Shown: positions 25,576-34,576 of the stretch, one piece after another
Layout: the number at the start of each line of letters is the position of its first letter
Numbering within the stretch: position 1 is the stretch's first letter
NCBI GenBank assembly: GCA_050633205.1
Contig: JBOEGA010000078.1
Span: 1-59,204, forward strand
Direction of reading: 5' to 3'
Origin: CBDHHC01 sp050633205
Lineage (GTDB): Bacteria; Pseudomonadota; Alphaproteobacteria; Rhizobiales; CBDHHC01
Length of the DNA: 59,204 nucleotides
Position numbers and translations under genes: made by a program
The notes under the pieces: model-generated
Seen by the model: only the letters and a program-made list of their open reading frames with translations
Databases searched by the model: none
Told to the model about the DNA's origin: nothing

Positions 25576-25816
25576 TGGGTGCAGGTCCTCTTAAATCCAA
25601 TTAACCATAGAAACAAAGCAGGAGATGTTTTTTATTGTCTGTTTGTTTCGTGTTTGTCCTATATCGTAAAAAGCATAAATCTGCTCTCTAAAGGCTTAAA
25701 GCCATAGATTTATGCACAGTTGGTTTTTATATGTCAGGATTCTTTGACATATGTAGCTTCGGAGACAGTTTTCAACGAAGCTTTCGTCCATTTGCCTTTG
25801 TACAGCAGAATTACTC

Positions 25817-27190
25817 TTAATTATTCAGCATCATATTAGACAGTTCTTTAAGATATGCCAAACGTTTAACCTTAATTTGTTTGCCCATTTTATCAATTTT
25901 CCCCGATGACGGTGCAACAGCAGAGGTAAATCCCAGTTTTGTTGCTTCTTTCAGCCTTGATGGCATTTGCCCTACAGACCTTACTGCACCTGAGAGGCTT
26001 ACTTCACCAAAGAAGACCTGACCGGGGGATAAGGCAGTATTGGTTAAAGAAGAGACCAATGCTGCCGCAACTGCCAGGTCTGCTGCCGGTTCCGTGATTT
26101 TCAGTCCACCGGCAACATTGAGATATACATCGTAAGCGCCAAGTTTTAAATTACAGTGAGCATCCAGTACGGCGATAATCATGGAGAGGCGGTTGGAATC
26201 CCATCCGATAACTGCACGTCTTGGTGTTGCCAGTTTGGATTCTGCGACAAGTGCCTGAATTTCAACCAGAATAGGGCGGGTCCCTTCCATTCCGGCAAAT
26301 ACCGTAGAGCCTGTGGTGTTTTCATCTCTTTCACCAAGAAACAATTCCGAGGGGTTATGCACTTCCAGCAGGCCTGCGCCAGCCATTTCAAAAACGCCTA
26401 TTTCATCTGTTGCTCCATAACGGTTTTTGATTGAGCGAAGGATTCTGAAATTATATCCCTTGTCACCTTCGAAATAGAGTACAGTATCCACCATATGCTC
26501 AACCACTTTAGGGCCTGCGATATTGCCATCTTTTGTTACGTGTCCGACAATGATCAGTGTGGTGTTGTTCTTTTTTGCGACGCGTATCAGCGCCTGGGCG
26601 CAGGTTCTGACCTGAGAAACCGTTCCGGGCGAAGATTCCAGTATGTCGGACCATAAAGTCTGGATGGAATCGACTATTACAAGGTCTGGTGCTTCTCCAT
26701 CTTCTATTGTAGAGATAATATTGGCGAGATTGGTTTCGGCTGCGAGTTTGACCGGGGCATCGGCAACACCAAGTCTTTCACCGCGCATTCTGATTTGCGC
26801 GGTTGCTTCCTCGCCGGAAAAATAGATGACATTTCTGTCTGCCGCAGCCAGTTTTGCTGCCAGTTGCAGAAGGAGTGTTGATTTGCCGATTCCGGGGTCG
26901 CCACCAACGAGAATAGCTGAACCGGGGACAAGGCCACCTCCGGTTACCCTGTCCAGTTCATCATAACCTGTTGGAATTCTGGGCGCTTCATTGGTTTCTC
27001 CTTTCAGAGATTCCAGTTTTATTGTTGCCCCTTTGGAGTGCTGTGTCTGTGGTCCAGCTCCTACGCCGCCTGTAAGGGACGCTTCTTCGACAAGCGTATT
27101 CCATTCATTACAGTCGGAACATTTTCCGGCCCATCTTGCACTTACCGTTCCGCAATTCTGGCAGACATAGGCTCTGGAGGGTTTAGCCAT
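25817..27190 (-). CDS. radA: DNA repair protein RadA
   Basis: 457 residues. Order: C4 zinc finger ('YVCQNCGTVSARWAGKCSDC'), RecA-like ATPase with Walker A 'GGDPGIGKSTLLLQ' and Walker B 'LVIVDSIQTLW', the RadA-specific 'IKNRYGATDEIGVFEM' motif, and a Lon-protease-like C-terminal domain. RadA promotes branch migration of recombination intermediates. Its start overlaps the alr stop by eight bases, pointing to coupled translation in the dnaB-alr-radA unit. Confidence 0.97.
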   Translation of the reverse strand: MAKPSRAYVCQNCGTVSARWAGKCSDCNEWNTLVEEASLTGGVGAGPQTQHSKGATIKLESLKGETNEAPRIPTGYDELDRVTGGGLVPGSAILVGGDPGIGKSTLLLQLAAKLAAADRNVIYFSGEEATAQIRMRGERLGVADAPVKLAAETNLANIISTIEDGEAPDLVIVDSIQTLWSDILESSPGTVSQVRTCAQALIRVAKKNNTTLIIVGHVTKDGNIAGPKVVEHMVDTVLYFEGDKGYNFRILRSIKNRYGATDEIGVFEMAGAGLLEVHNPSELFLGERDENTTGSTVFAGMEGTRPILVEIQALVAESKLATPRRAVIGWDSNRLSMIIAVLDAHCNLKLGAYDVYLNVAGGLKITEPAADLAVAAALVSSLTNTALSPGQVFFGEVSLSGAVRSVGQMPSRLKEATKLGFTSAVAPSSGKIDKMGKQIKVKRLAYLKELSNMMLNN

Positions 27191-28352
27191 TTGATTTCAC
27201 TGCTTCTTTATAAATACGCCGATAGCGGTTGCCGAGGTTTGTCAGTATTTCATATGGAATAGTGCCTGCCTGTCTGGCAAGGTCATCAACACTGATATGT
27301 GTGCCCATGATTTCTACTAACATTGATCTTTGCACAAGATCTTCCGGGATATCAGTTATATCAACAGTTATCAGGTCCATTGACACACGACCAACCAGTT
27401 GGGCTTTATATTTGCCAATTGCTATGCTTGTTTTTTGAATATCATCGGTAGAGCCGAGGAAACGGAAAAAGCCATCTGCATAGCCAAGTGCAATTGTTGC
27501 GATACGGCTGTTACGTTTCAGGGTCTGCATGGCCCCATAGCCAACAGACTGACCTGCGGGAACATTTTCTATCTGTGCTATTCTACCATTCAAAGAGGCT
27601 ACGGGCTTCATAAGGTTCGGGCCCTTAACTGTGGAACATCCTCCATAGAGGGATATGCCGGGCCGGACTATGTCAAAATGGTAGTCTTCGCCAAGCAGAA
27701 TTCCGGCTGAATTACACAGGCTTGCCGGGATCTCGGGGAGCAGTTTTCTGATGGTGGAAAATTCTTTTAACTGCTTCAGGTTTAGCTCGTGATCCGGTTC
27801 ATCTGCACATGCCAGGTGGCTCATAATCAGTTTGAGGTTAAATGCTTTCAGTTTGTTCGAACTGATCAGTTCTTTTAATGCCTTACACTGCATTCCCATT
27901 CGGTTCATGCCTGTGTTGAACTGAATGGCGGCGCCTGAAGTGTCATGAGAAAGTTGTCTTGAATGCTCTGTCCATTCAGTAATTTCTTCAACTGTATTGA
28001 GAACCGGGAAGATGTTGTGTTTTGTATAGGAAGGGGCGGTATCGGGAAACAGTCCGCCCATGTTGAAAATTACAATATTGGATGAGACAGCGCGAACCTT
28101 AATGGCTTCGTTCAGATTAGCAACGAAGAATGTTCTGCAACCTTCTTTTAATAATCTTTTGACGACTGGTTCGACGCCAAGGCCATATGCATCTGCTTTT
28201 ACTACAGCAGCGCATATGGCCCTGGAGGATTTTTTATTGAGGAGGTGGTAATTTGCTGCCAGCGCATCCAGATCAATCGTAAGGATTGCTGTGTCGCCGG
28301 CGAATTCAGTGTCGATTGCCTCATGGTTCGTGGCATCAGGCAATTCTGACAT
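27183..28352 (-). CDS. alr: Alanine racemase
   Basis: 389 residues. PLP lysine lies in 'CAAVVKADAYGLGVEPVVKR'; further family motifs are 'NTGMNRMGMQ', 'NSAGILLGEDYHFDIVRPGI', 'SVGYGAMQTL' and 'IALGYADGF'. It interconverts L- and D-alanine for peptidoglycan. The gene starts six bases after the dnaB stop and overlaps radA by eight bases. A catabolic DadX role is less likely since no dadA is present. Confidence 0.96.
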   Translation of the reverse strand: MSELPDATNHEAIDTEFAGDTAILTIDLDALAANYHLLNKKSSRAICAAVVKADAYGLGVEPVVKRLLKEGCRTFFVANLNEAIKVRAVSSNIVIFNMGGLFPDTAPSYTKHNIFPVLNTVEEITEWTEHSRQLSHDTSGAAIQFNTGMNRMGMQCKALKELISSNKLKAFNLKLIMSHLACADEPDHELNLKQLKEFSTIRKLLPEIPASLCNSAGILLGEDYHFDIVRPGISLYGGCSTVKGPNLMKPVASLNGRIAQIENVPAGQSVGYGAMQTLKRNSRIATIALGYADGFFRFLGSTDDIQKTSIAIGKYKAQLVGRVSMDLITVDITDIPEDLVQRSMLVEIMGTHISVDDLARQAGTIPYEILTNLGNRYRRIYKEAVKSNG

Positions 28353-28357
28353 TTTGA

Positions 28358-29851
28358 TTACTCCATGCGTTCAGGCAAATGATCTTCCGGAATATAGTTA
28401 GAGAAGCGTGTAACATTTGCATCGAACTTCAGTTTAACGGCACCGGTAGCACCATGTCTTTGTTTTGCAATAATAACTTCGGCCAGACCGTGTACCCGAT
28501 CCATTTCAAACTGCCATTGTTCAAACTCGGGGGTGTTTTCCCGAGGCATATTTTTTCCCACATAATATTCTTCACGGAACACAAACATTACAACGTCCGC
28601 GTCCTGCTCAATTGAGCCCGATTCACGAAGGTCTGCCAGTTGAGGTCGCTTGTCATCCCGGGCCTCAACCTGACGTGAGAGCTGGGAAAGAGCGATGACT
28701 GGTACTGCAAGTTCCTTAGCCAGTGCTTTCAGGCCTGTGGTAATTTCCGTAATCTCCTGAACTCGTCCCTGTGAAGCATTTTTTGAGGAACCGGTCAAGA
28801 GCTGCAGATAGTCGACGATCAGCAGGCTAAGTCCATGCTGGCGTTTTAGTTTACGGGCGCGAGCAGCAAGCTGGGCGATGGAGATACCACCTGTCTGGTC
28901 AATATATAGTGGCAGTTCCTGAAGTTCCTGAGAAACCCGGACAAGCTCCTGGAACTCCGATTCATCTATCATACCACGACGGATTTTCTCGGATGAAATG
29001 CCTGACTGTTCTGCTATAATACGTGTTGCAAGCTGTTCGGATGACATCTCCAGTGAGAAGAAGCCAACACCACCGGGTTTTTCCCCATTCTCTACTGCTT
29101 CGGCAGCCATGTCACGACAGTCTCTGGCAACGTTAAAAGCGAGGTTGGTCGCAAGAGCTGTCTTACCCATCGCAGGACGTCCTGCCAGAATAATCAGGTC
29201 AGAGCTTTGCAATCCACCCATTTTATTATCGAGATCTGACAGACCGGAGGAACGGCCAGATAGTCCGCCGTCTCTTTTATAGGCTTCATTTGCCATTTCG
29301 ATAGCGTCCACCAGTGCTGAAGAAAAGTTGGAAAAGCCTGCGCCATATTTTTTGGCTTCAGCCACAGAGAACAATTTTTGTTCAGCATCCTCAATCTGGG
29401 CTGTTGGTGTCATATCAATAGGAGAATCATAGGCAGCATTCACCATGTCCTCTCCTATCAGAATCAAGCTTCTGCGAACTGAAAGATCATAGATAGTCTG
29501 ACCATAGTCATAGGTGTTGATTATGGTTGTCGCATTCGCTGCCAGCCGGCCCAGATATTGTGGAACAGTGAGAGGGCCAATGGGCTCTTCATTCTCAAAA
29601 AATGTTTTGAGAGTGATTGGAGTCGTCTGTTTGCCGGACTGGATAAGTCTCGAACATATTTCGTAGATACGGCCATGCAGTGGATCATAGAAATGACCCG
29701 GCTCCAGAAAACCTGATACGCGGTCAAACGCCTCGTTATTGACCAGTATTGCACCAAGAAGGGCCTGCTCAGCCTCTATATTATGTGGCGCTGTCCGGAA
29801 GGGGAGGTCCTCCGCGGAATGCGCTGCGGGGTGTTGTTTTAGCTGTTCCAT
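28358..29851 (-). CDS. dnaB: Replicative DNA helicase DnaB
   Basis: 497 residues from ATG 29851. An in-frame TTG at 29890 would add 13 residues; neither start has a clear ribosome site, so the start is uncertain. N-terminal DnaB domain ('PHNIEAEQALLGAILVNNEA'), then RecA-type core with Walker A 'GRPAMGKTALATN', 'GFFSLEMSSEQLATRIIAEQ', 'SLLIVDYLQLL' and 'LRESGSIEQDADVVMFVFRE'. It unwinds DNA at the replication fork as a hexamer. No intein is present. Confidence 0.96.
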   Translation of the reverse strand: MEQLKQHPAAHSAEDLPFRTAPHNIEAEQALLGAILVNNEAFDRVSGFLEPGHFYDPLHGRIYEICSRLIQSGKQTTPITLKTFFENEEPIGPLTVPQYLGRLAANATTIINTYDYGQTIYDLSVRRSLILIGEDMVNAAYDSPIDMTPTAQIEDAEQKLFSVAEAKKYGAGFSNFSSALVDAIEMANEAYKRDGGLSGRSSGLSDLDNKMGGLQSSDLIILAGRPAMGKTALATNLAFNVARDCRDMAAEAVENGEKPGGVGFFSLEMSSEQLATRIIAEQSGISSEKIRRGMIDESEFQELVRVSQELQELPLYIDQTGGISIAQLAARARKLKRQHGLSLLIVDYLQLLTGSSKNASQGRVQEITEITTGLKALAKELAVPVIALSQLSRQVEARDDKRPQLADLRESGSIEQDADVVMFVFREEYYVGKNMPRENTPEFEQWQFEMDRVHGLAEVIIAKQRHGATGAVKLKFDANVTRFSNYIPEDHLPERME

Positions 29852-30047
29852 GAGAGGCACGATAACCGATTCGTTCGAGGTCAACCTCAACGCATTTTAA
29901 CCATACACAATCCATCCCCGTAATACACAGACTGCAAAATTTTATAAAATTTTTTGCTTGTTTTTCCTGATAAAAAACAGGGTGGTTCGCGTCAGACAGA
30001 GCATTCCCGAGATTGGAATCAAAGGTGGAATCAAGAGGTGGGGCAAA

Positions 30048-30082
30048 TGGAATACTGTCAAGCTAAGAGCTACAGTATTCCA
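30048..30082 (-). terminator. Hairpin after the unknown secreted gene
   Basis: TGGAATACTGT at 30048-30058 pairs perfectly with ACAGTATTCCA at 30072-30082 around a 13-base loop. It sits 16 bases past the stop of the minus-strand gene 30098-31612 and should end its transcript before dnaB. A U-tract is weak. Confidence 0.6.
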
Positions 30083-30097
30083 TAGGTTATGTTAACA

Positions 30098-31612
30098 TTA
30101 TCGTCGCATGATGCGAGGGATGACAGGCGAGCAGATGGCTTGCACCTGCATGAAGGCCGGGAGCTGGAGAGAAGCAGGGTCTTCACCATTAATCGTCATT
30201 GGGCCGGGAACCGGCATACCTTCAAAGTGGAATGCCCAGGTTTTCTCATTTGTTTTATTGTTTTTTTCGGCAAGTGGCTGAAGTGTTTTCAGGGCCTCTG
30301 AAATCGAATCCAGGCAGGCTTTGACTTCAGGGTCAGGTGTGCCTTTAAAAGTGAATATTGAGTTGAAGTCCTCAACCAGATTATCAGCTTTAAAGGTCAG
30401 TGAAAGATTGGGGATAAAGCCTACAATTGATGCCGTGCCATCAAGGCTTAGTGTGCCCTTATCGCTTTTCAAATCTGTTTTAATTGTAAGATTAAGAGGT
30501 TGTGGCAGTATACGCATAAAATCAGCGGGTGTGATCTGGCTTACTAGGCTTCTGCCTATAAGTTCAGATAATGCTGCCGTATCAATTTTTTCAGAGGCTT
30601 TAATCTCGAAATTGCCTTTTCTGGAATAGTTAACAGACAGGTTTGCATTTGGCAGCTCAATATTCGAGGTGTCATCCGAGCTTGAGGTTATGTGCAGATT
30701 CAGAAGGTCAAAGAACAGCTTTGCATTTTTTCCATTGTTTGTTCTTATGAAATTTCTGTCCATAAACCTGTCAGCGTCCAGATATGCTGTGAGGGTTGCC
30801 AGCTTTTCTATCAGAGGAAGGTACTTTTCCGGTTTACTCTGAAGGAAAAAGGTATCGGTTATAAAGGCAAGTGAGGGGGTTTTAAGTGCCCAGAACTCTT
30901 CATATGGCAGGCCAATGCGAGTGGTGCGCTGGTTAAGGTTTACTGGTCCAATATCAAATCCAAAGCTGAAGTTTTCGAGATTGTATGCTTCTTTAAGAAC
31001 CTGAGAGCCAGGCTGACTTTCTCTTGCAGTAAAAGAACCTGCTGTCAGAATATTTTTGGTGTTGTATTCACCGGCTGTACCAGCAGGGATTAATATAGAC
31101 TTGATAACACCGTTTTTCAGGTCAAACTCACCGTTGCTGCATTTTCCAGCAAGGTTTTTAATTTTGAACTCAAGTTCAGAAAATGCTTCCATTTTAATAT
31201 TATAGGAGAGTTTGTAAGTACTGCCTTTCAGTGCAATATCACAGTTTTTCAGTCCGTCAGTATCATCCTCTGATTTGCCTGACCAGTCAGGGAAAGTGCC
31301 ACTTACTTCTACGAAGCTCCCTCTATTTTCGAGGGTCATATCAGTTTTACCAAAAACTGCTTCGCCAAGTGCAAGCTCGCCTGTGATTTTGACCTTTTCA
31401 CCATCTTTGGTAATGGTTGAGTTCGTCAGTTTTGGTGTCTGAAAGCTATCGGAGTCCTCACTTTCTGCTTTTTTCTGCAGCTTTGAAATGATTTCTTTTG
31501 CCAGGGGCAGCAGTTTATCTGATGTTAGACTGGCGGCATCTGCTGCCAGGCTGTATCCGGCAGATCCTACTGTCATAAGCATAACAAGTGCTACGCAGGT
31601 ATATCTGAACAT
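30098..31612 (-). CDS. Secreted protein of unknown function (about 500 residues)
   Basis: 504 residues from ATG 31612; GGGGGA is five bases upstream, better than the in-frame ATG 31624. A signal peptide ends near GYSLAA. The mature protein is rich in alternating polar/hydrophobic strands ('SNGEFDLKNGVIKSILIPAG', 'LNLTIKTDLKSDKGTLSLDG') and has four cysteines, suggesting a periplasmic beta-rich protein. No family is recognised. It has its own 3' hairpin and lies downstream of the copper set on the same strand, but a hairpin at 31657-31689 separates them. Confidence 0.65.
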   Translation of the reverse strand: MFRYTCVALVMLMTVGSAGYSLAADAASLTSDKLLPLAKEIISKLQKKAESEDSDSFQTPKLTNSTITKDGEKVKITGELALGEAVFGKTDMTLENRGSFVEVSGTFPDWSGKSEDDTDGLKNCDIALKGSTYKLSYNIKMEAFSELEFKIKNLAGKCSNGEFDLKNGVIKSILIPAGTAGEYNTKNILTAGSFTARESQPGSQVLKEAYNLENFSFGFDIGPVNLNQRTTRIGLPYEEFWALKTPSLAFITDTFFLQSKPEKYLPLIEKLATLTAYLDADRFMDRNFIRTNNGKNAKLFFDLLNLHITSSSDDTSNIELPNANLSVNYSRKGNFEIKASEKIDTAALSELIGRSLVSQITPADFMRILPQPLNLTIKTDLKSDKGTLSLDGTASIVGFIPNLSLTFKADNLVEDFNSIFTFKGTPDPEVKACLDSISEALKTLQPLAEKNNKTNEKTWAFHFEGMPVPGPMTINGEDPASLQLPAFMQVQAICSPVIPRIMRR

Positions 31613-31656
31613 TTCTTCCCCCATATCGGACTGTAAAAATCAGTTTTTTAGTATTA

Positions 31657-31689
31657 CGTGCAGAAGGGCAGTTTATTTCCTTCTGCACG
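31657..31689 (-). terminator. Strong hairpin between sco and the unknown secreted gene
   Basis: CGTGCAGAAGG at 31657-31667 pairs with CCTTCTGCACG at 31679-31689, an 11-bp perfect stem with an 11-base loop, starting six bases after the Sco stop codon. It lacks a U-run on the minus strand, so it may be a terminator or an RNA-stability element. Confidence 0.6.
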
Positions 31690-31694
31690 ATAGT

Positions 31695-32291
31695 TTATTT
31701 ATTATTTATCAAGCGCTTGAGCTTTGCCAGTCTGGTTTTATCAGTGTCCTGATGAGCCAGAGTGCCGGCAAGCTGACCTTGGGCATTCATAAGATATATG
31801 GATGCTGTGTGGTTCATATTGTAGTCGGGGCCATCTCCAACTTTGGCATAGTAGACACTGTAAGCCTTTGCAATTGCTTTGGTTTGTTCCGGTGTTCCTG
31901 TTAAGCCCATAATTCTCTTGTCAAAATTTGCCATATAGTCTTTCAGGAGTTCCTGAGTGTCACGCTCAGGGTCCACAGAAACGAAGACAAAGTTCATTTT
32001 ATCTGCATCGGCCCCTAATTGAGCAATGGTCTGTGTCAATTCATTGAGTGTCGTAGGACAAATTTCCGGACAATGTGTGAAACCGAAGAACATTGCGTAG
32101 GGTTTTCCTGCAAGGTCTTTCTCAGTTACCGTTGTTCCGTCATGTTTGGTCATAACAAAGGGGCCGCCAAAGCGGGTTGCCAGCGAGTTTACTGAAGGCG
32201 TTATGAGAGATGGTTTTATTGCCAGTATAACGGCCAGGCCAATCAGTAATGATGCAACTGCAAGCCATAGTATTGTGCGAAGTTGTTTCAT
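31695..32291 (-). CDS. Sco1/SenC/PrrC-family copper chaperone
   Basis: 198 residues with one N-terminal membrane anchor ('ILWLAVASLLIGLAVILAI'). The thioredoxin-like domain has the copper motif 'FTHCPEICPTTLNEL' (CxxxC) and the distal histidine in 'YNMNHTASIYLMNA'. 'FVFVSVDPERDT' is a family signature. Sco proteins deliver copper to the CuA site of cytochrome c oxidase. It follows the PCu(A)C gene by 14 bases, the standard partnership. Confidence 0.93.
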   Translation of the reverse strand: MKQLRTILWLAVASLLIGLAVILAIKPSLITPSVNSLATRFGGPFVMTKHDGTTVTEKDLAGKPYAMFFGFTHCPEICPTTLNELTQTIAQLGADADKMNFVFVSVDPERDTQELLKDYMANFDKRIMGLTGTPEQTKAIAKAYSVYYAKVGDGPDYNMNHTASIYLMNAQGQLAGTLAHQDTDKTRLAKLKRLINNK

Positions 32292-32305
32292 TTCAGCTCC
32301 GAAAT

Positions 32306-32794
32306 CTAGTGGTGAGTGTGTTTGCTTTTTGACGTAGCCGGGGCATCCTTGATCATGTATTCAACATCAACTTTGCCAGCTTTTTCGAACTGTAATATAC
32401 CCTTAATACTGTCTCCTTTATTAAGAGTGTTATTCAGGCCCATGATCATGAGGTGAAATGATCCTGATTTGAGCTCTACAGTCTGGCCCGGTTTGATTTC
32501 CAGACCTTTTTCAAGTTTGCTCATCATCATAATGTCGTTTTTCATAGACATTTCGTGGATTTCAACTTTGCGTGCACTGCTGAATGTTCCACCAATAAGG
32601 CGGTCAGATGTTTTGCCCGTATTGGTAATCAATACATAGCCACCGGCTACTTTGGCTCCTTTAGGTGGTGTTTTTACCCATAGGTTTTTGATGTGAATGT
32701 CTCCCGCTTTGATATCCGCACTGAATGCAGAGGTGGAAACTAACAATGAGATTAGGGTTGCCGCTAGCAGGCGTGATAGTGCTGTGAACTTCAT
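32306..32794 (-). CDS. PCu(A)C-type periplasmic copper chaperone
   Basis: 162 residues with a signal peptide cleaved at AFSA. The family copper site H-M-H-M is visible: 'EIHEMSMKNDIMMMSKLEKG' and 'SGSFHLMIMGLN'. A His-rich tail (KHTHH) may bind more metal. It carries Cu(I) in the periplasm for cytochrome oxidase assembly together with the downstream Sco protein. The 3' gene is 14 bases away; the 5' gene (DUF2946-like) is ~50 bases away. Confidence 0.93.
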   Translation of the reverse strand: MKFTALSRLLAATLISLLVSTSAFSADIKAGDIHIKNLWVKTPPKGAKVAGGYVLITNTGKTSDRLIGGTFSSARKVEIHEMSMKNDIMMMSKLEKGLEIKPGQTVELKSGSFHLMIMGLNNTLNKGDSIKGILQFEKAGKVDVEYMIKDAPATSKSKHTHH

Positions 32795-32843
32795 AAAAAT
32801 GTTCTCCTGATCAGTAAAATTCGATTTTCGTTTTAAGTGGTTG

Positions 32844-33254
32844 TCAGGCTTTTAATGGCGGGTCTCTGCCGTGGCGAAAATCTGGTTTACTATCAGTGAG
32901 TTCTTTTGGTTCTATATGTATTCGTGAGCGTGTGAAAAAGGGGGTAACCCGAACATGAGTCTGGTGTTTTAAGGCAGTGCTATTTCCACTTAATGAGAAA
33001 CAAACCGGGCATTTTGTATGAGAGCTTTTATGTTCATGCCCGTCATCCGGGCTGTTTTCCCCATTAAGGGTAATTGTCTGTATGCCGGAGCCTGTGCAGA
33101 TCACGATCGTTTTTGAGAGCAGGGATAAAGCACCATTCTGCCCGGCCGCATTTGCAGAAATATGAAACACTGCGGTGAATGCCTGGAATAACATTCCAAG
33201 AATTAATAGTCGCGCAAGGATTCTGTTTCTGAAAATGATGGGGTTTTCTCGCAT
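32844..33254 (-). CDS. DUF2946-like secreted/membrane protein
   Basis: 136 residues. N-terminal hydrophobic segment ('RLLILGMLFQAFTAVFHISA'), a central 'HTKCPVCFSLSGNS' CxxC patch preceded by histidines (DDGHEHKSSH), and a C-terminal 'FRHGRDPP' resembling the 'RGPP' end of DUF2946. Such genes commonly sit beside PCu(A)C and Sco genes and are presumed copper-related. The call rests on these motifs and the neighbourhood. Confidence 0.65.
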   Translation of the reverse strand: MRENPIIFRNRILARLLILGMLFQAFTAVFHISANAAGQNGALSLLSKTIVICTGSGIQTITLNGENSPDDGHEHKSSHTKCPVCFSLSGNSTALKHQTHVRVTPFFTRSRIHIEPKELTDSKPDFRHGRDPPLKA

Positions 33255-33367
33255 AGCTGGCTTTTATCATAAGGAAATGCTTTGCACCAGCACCTAACTT
33301 TTGCCGTAAAATGACGGATTGACGCGTGGTGAAAAACAGAAAGCAAGCGCTGGTCCGGTATGGTCCA

Positions 33368-33405
33368 TTGACACTTTGTATTTTTGATGTAAATATTATT
33401 TACAT
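33368..33405 (+). promoter_or_regulatory. Promoter with overlapping palindrome upstream of doxX
   Basis: TTGACA at 33368-33373 is followed, at 16-17 bases, by an AT-rich -10 (TAAATA) that lies inside a perfect dyad ATGTAAAT-ATT-ATTTACAT at 33387-33405. This is the layout of a repressed promoter. It is ~34 bases upstream of the DoxX start and also faces the divergent copper genes, so it may control one or both. Confidence 0.5.
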
Positions 33406-33438
33406 AAATTGACTGTTGAATAACATGGACTGGATACG

Positions 33439-33891
33439 ATGATAACTCCTTTGATAATAATAACTATTCTTATTTTCCCTTATATCGCATTCAGGCTGAT
33501 ATCGGGGGAAGAAGCTGGTAAAACTGGTGCTGTTATCGGGCTTAGTATTGCTTTTATGTTCTTTGCTACCGGGCATTTTATAAAAACTACGGAAATGGTG
33601 CAGATGCTTCCGCCATTTGTGCCTTTCAGGACAGCGCTTGTTTATTTGACAGGAGTAATCGAGTTAGCTCTTGCGGTACTTTTACTGGTCCCACAAACTC
33701 GTCGATTTGCCGGGGTTTTGTGTATAATTACGTTTGTGATCTTTTTTCCGGCCAATATTTACGGGGCAATCAATCATGTGGGGATGGGTGGTCATAGCTG
33801 GGGGCCTGTTTATCTTTTAATCAGGGTTCCTTTGCAGATTATCCTGATAGGCTGGGCTTACTGGTTTGTTGTGCGGAATAACGGCAAGTAA
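33439..33891 (+). CDS. DoxX-like membrane protein
   Basis: 150 residues with four predicted membrane helices: 'TPLIIITILIFPYIAFRLI', 'GAVIGLSIAFMFFATGHF', 'VIELALAVLLLVPQTRRFAG' and 'LLIRVPLQIILIGWAYWFVV'. The segment 'YLTGVIELALAVLLLVP' and 'VIFFPANIYGAINHVGMGGH' are typical of DoxX-family proteins. Function in this family ranges from redox stress membrane complexes to unknown. It lies next to a palindrome-overlapped promoter. Confidence 0.8.
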   Translation: MITPLIIITILIFPYIAFRLISGEEAGKTGAVIGLSIAFMFFATGHFIKTTEMVQMLPPFVPFRTALVYLTGVIELALAVLLLVPQTRRFAGVLCIITFVIFFPANIYGAINHVGMGGHSWGPVYLLIRVPLQIILIGWAYWFVVRNNGK

Positions 33892-33955
33892 AGATTTCGG
33901 TTGTTGCAATATTCTACTGACGTGATATGCGGTAGATCAGAGGATTTGCTGCATT

Positions 33956-34447
33956 ATGACCAGAAACACGACCGGACCGAGAGATGAGCTGGACCGTAAT
34001 ATTATACGAGAACTGCAAAGTAATGCGCGGGAATCGACCAGCAATATAGCGGCGAAGCTGAAAGTGGCCCGTTCTACCGTTCATGAGCGGATCGTTCGTC
34101 TGGAACGAGATGGAGTGATAAAAGGATACACGGTTGTTCTTAGCCGTGATCCTGATGAGGCCCGTGTTGAGGCTTTGATTATGCTCTCTATCAAGCAGCA
34201 GGAAACGCGCCGTGTTCTTGATACTTTGTCCAGATTTACAGAAATACGGTTGTGCCTCTCTATTAACGGTGAATTTGACCTGTTTCTGAGTGCCGTCGCT
34301 TCAAGAGTTGAAGATCTGGAGCTGGTTATTGATGATATCGCCCGCATTCCCGGCGTTTTGCGAACACAGACATCGATTGTTTTCAATACCAAGTTTGACC
34401 GCAGATATACCGAAATTGCGAAGAAGATCACTAATCAGCTGGAATGA
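33956..34447 (+). CDS. Lrp/AsnC-family transcriptional regulator
   Basis: 163 residues. N-terminal helix-turn-helix ('ELDRNIIRELQSNARESTSN', 'AAKLKVARSTVHERIVRLER') followed by 'DGVIKGYTVVLSRD' and a C-terminal ligand/oligomer domain ('IRLCLSINGEFDLFLSAVAS'). It is the usual ~150-residue size. Located just before a lysine-degradation-like pair, so control of that pair by an amino acid such as lysine is a reasonable inference. A hairpin follows it. Confidence 0.9.
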   Translation: MTRNTTGPRDELDRNIIRELQSNARESTSNIAAKLKVARSTVHERIVRLERDGVIKGYTVVLSRDPDEARVEALIMLSIKQQETRRVLDTLSRFTEIRLCLSINGEFDLFLSAVASRVEDLELVIDDIARIPGVLRTQTSIVFNTKFDRRYTEIAKKITNQLE

Positions 34448-34474
34448 TCGGCAAAATGCTGCTTAATGCGCTAT

Positions 34475-34510
34475 AATGCCGGAAATAACCGCAAAACCGG
34501 CATTTTGTTA
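34475..34510 (+). terminator. Rho-independent terminator after the Lrp gene
   Basis: AATGCCGG (34475-34482) and CCGGCATT (34497-34504) form an 8-bp stem with a 14-base loop, followed by TTGTTA. It separates the regulator transcript from the downstream dehydrogenase pair. Confidence 0.6.
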
Positions 34511-34576
34511 TCTGACGTCCCTACATGGTTAACGTGTATTCTGTAAAGAACAGAACTCTCACAAAGGATGTACAGC

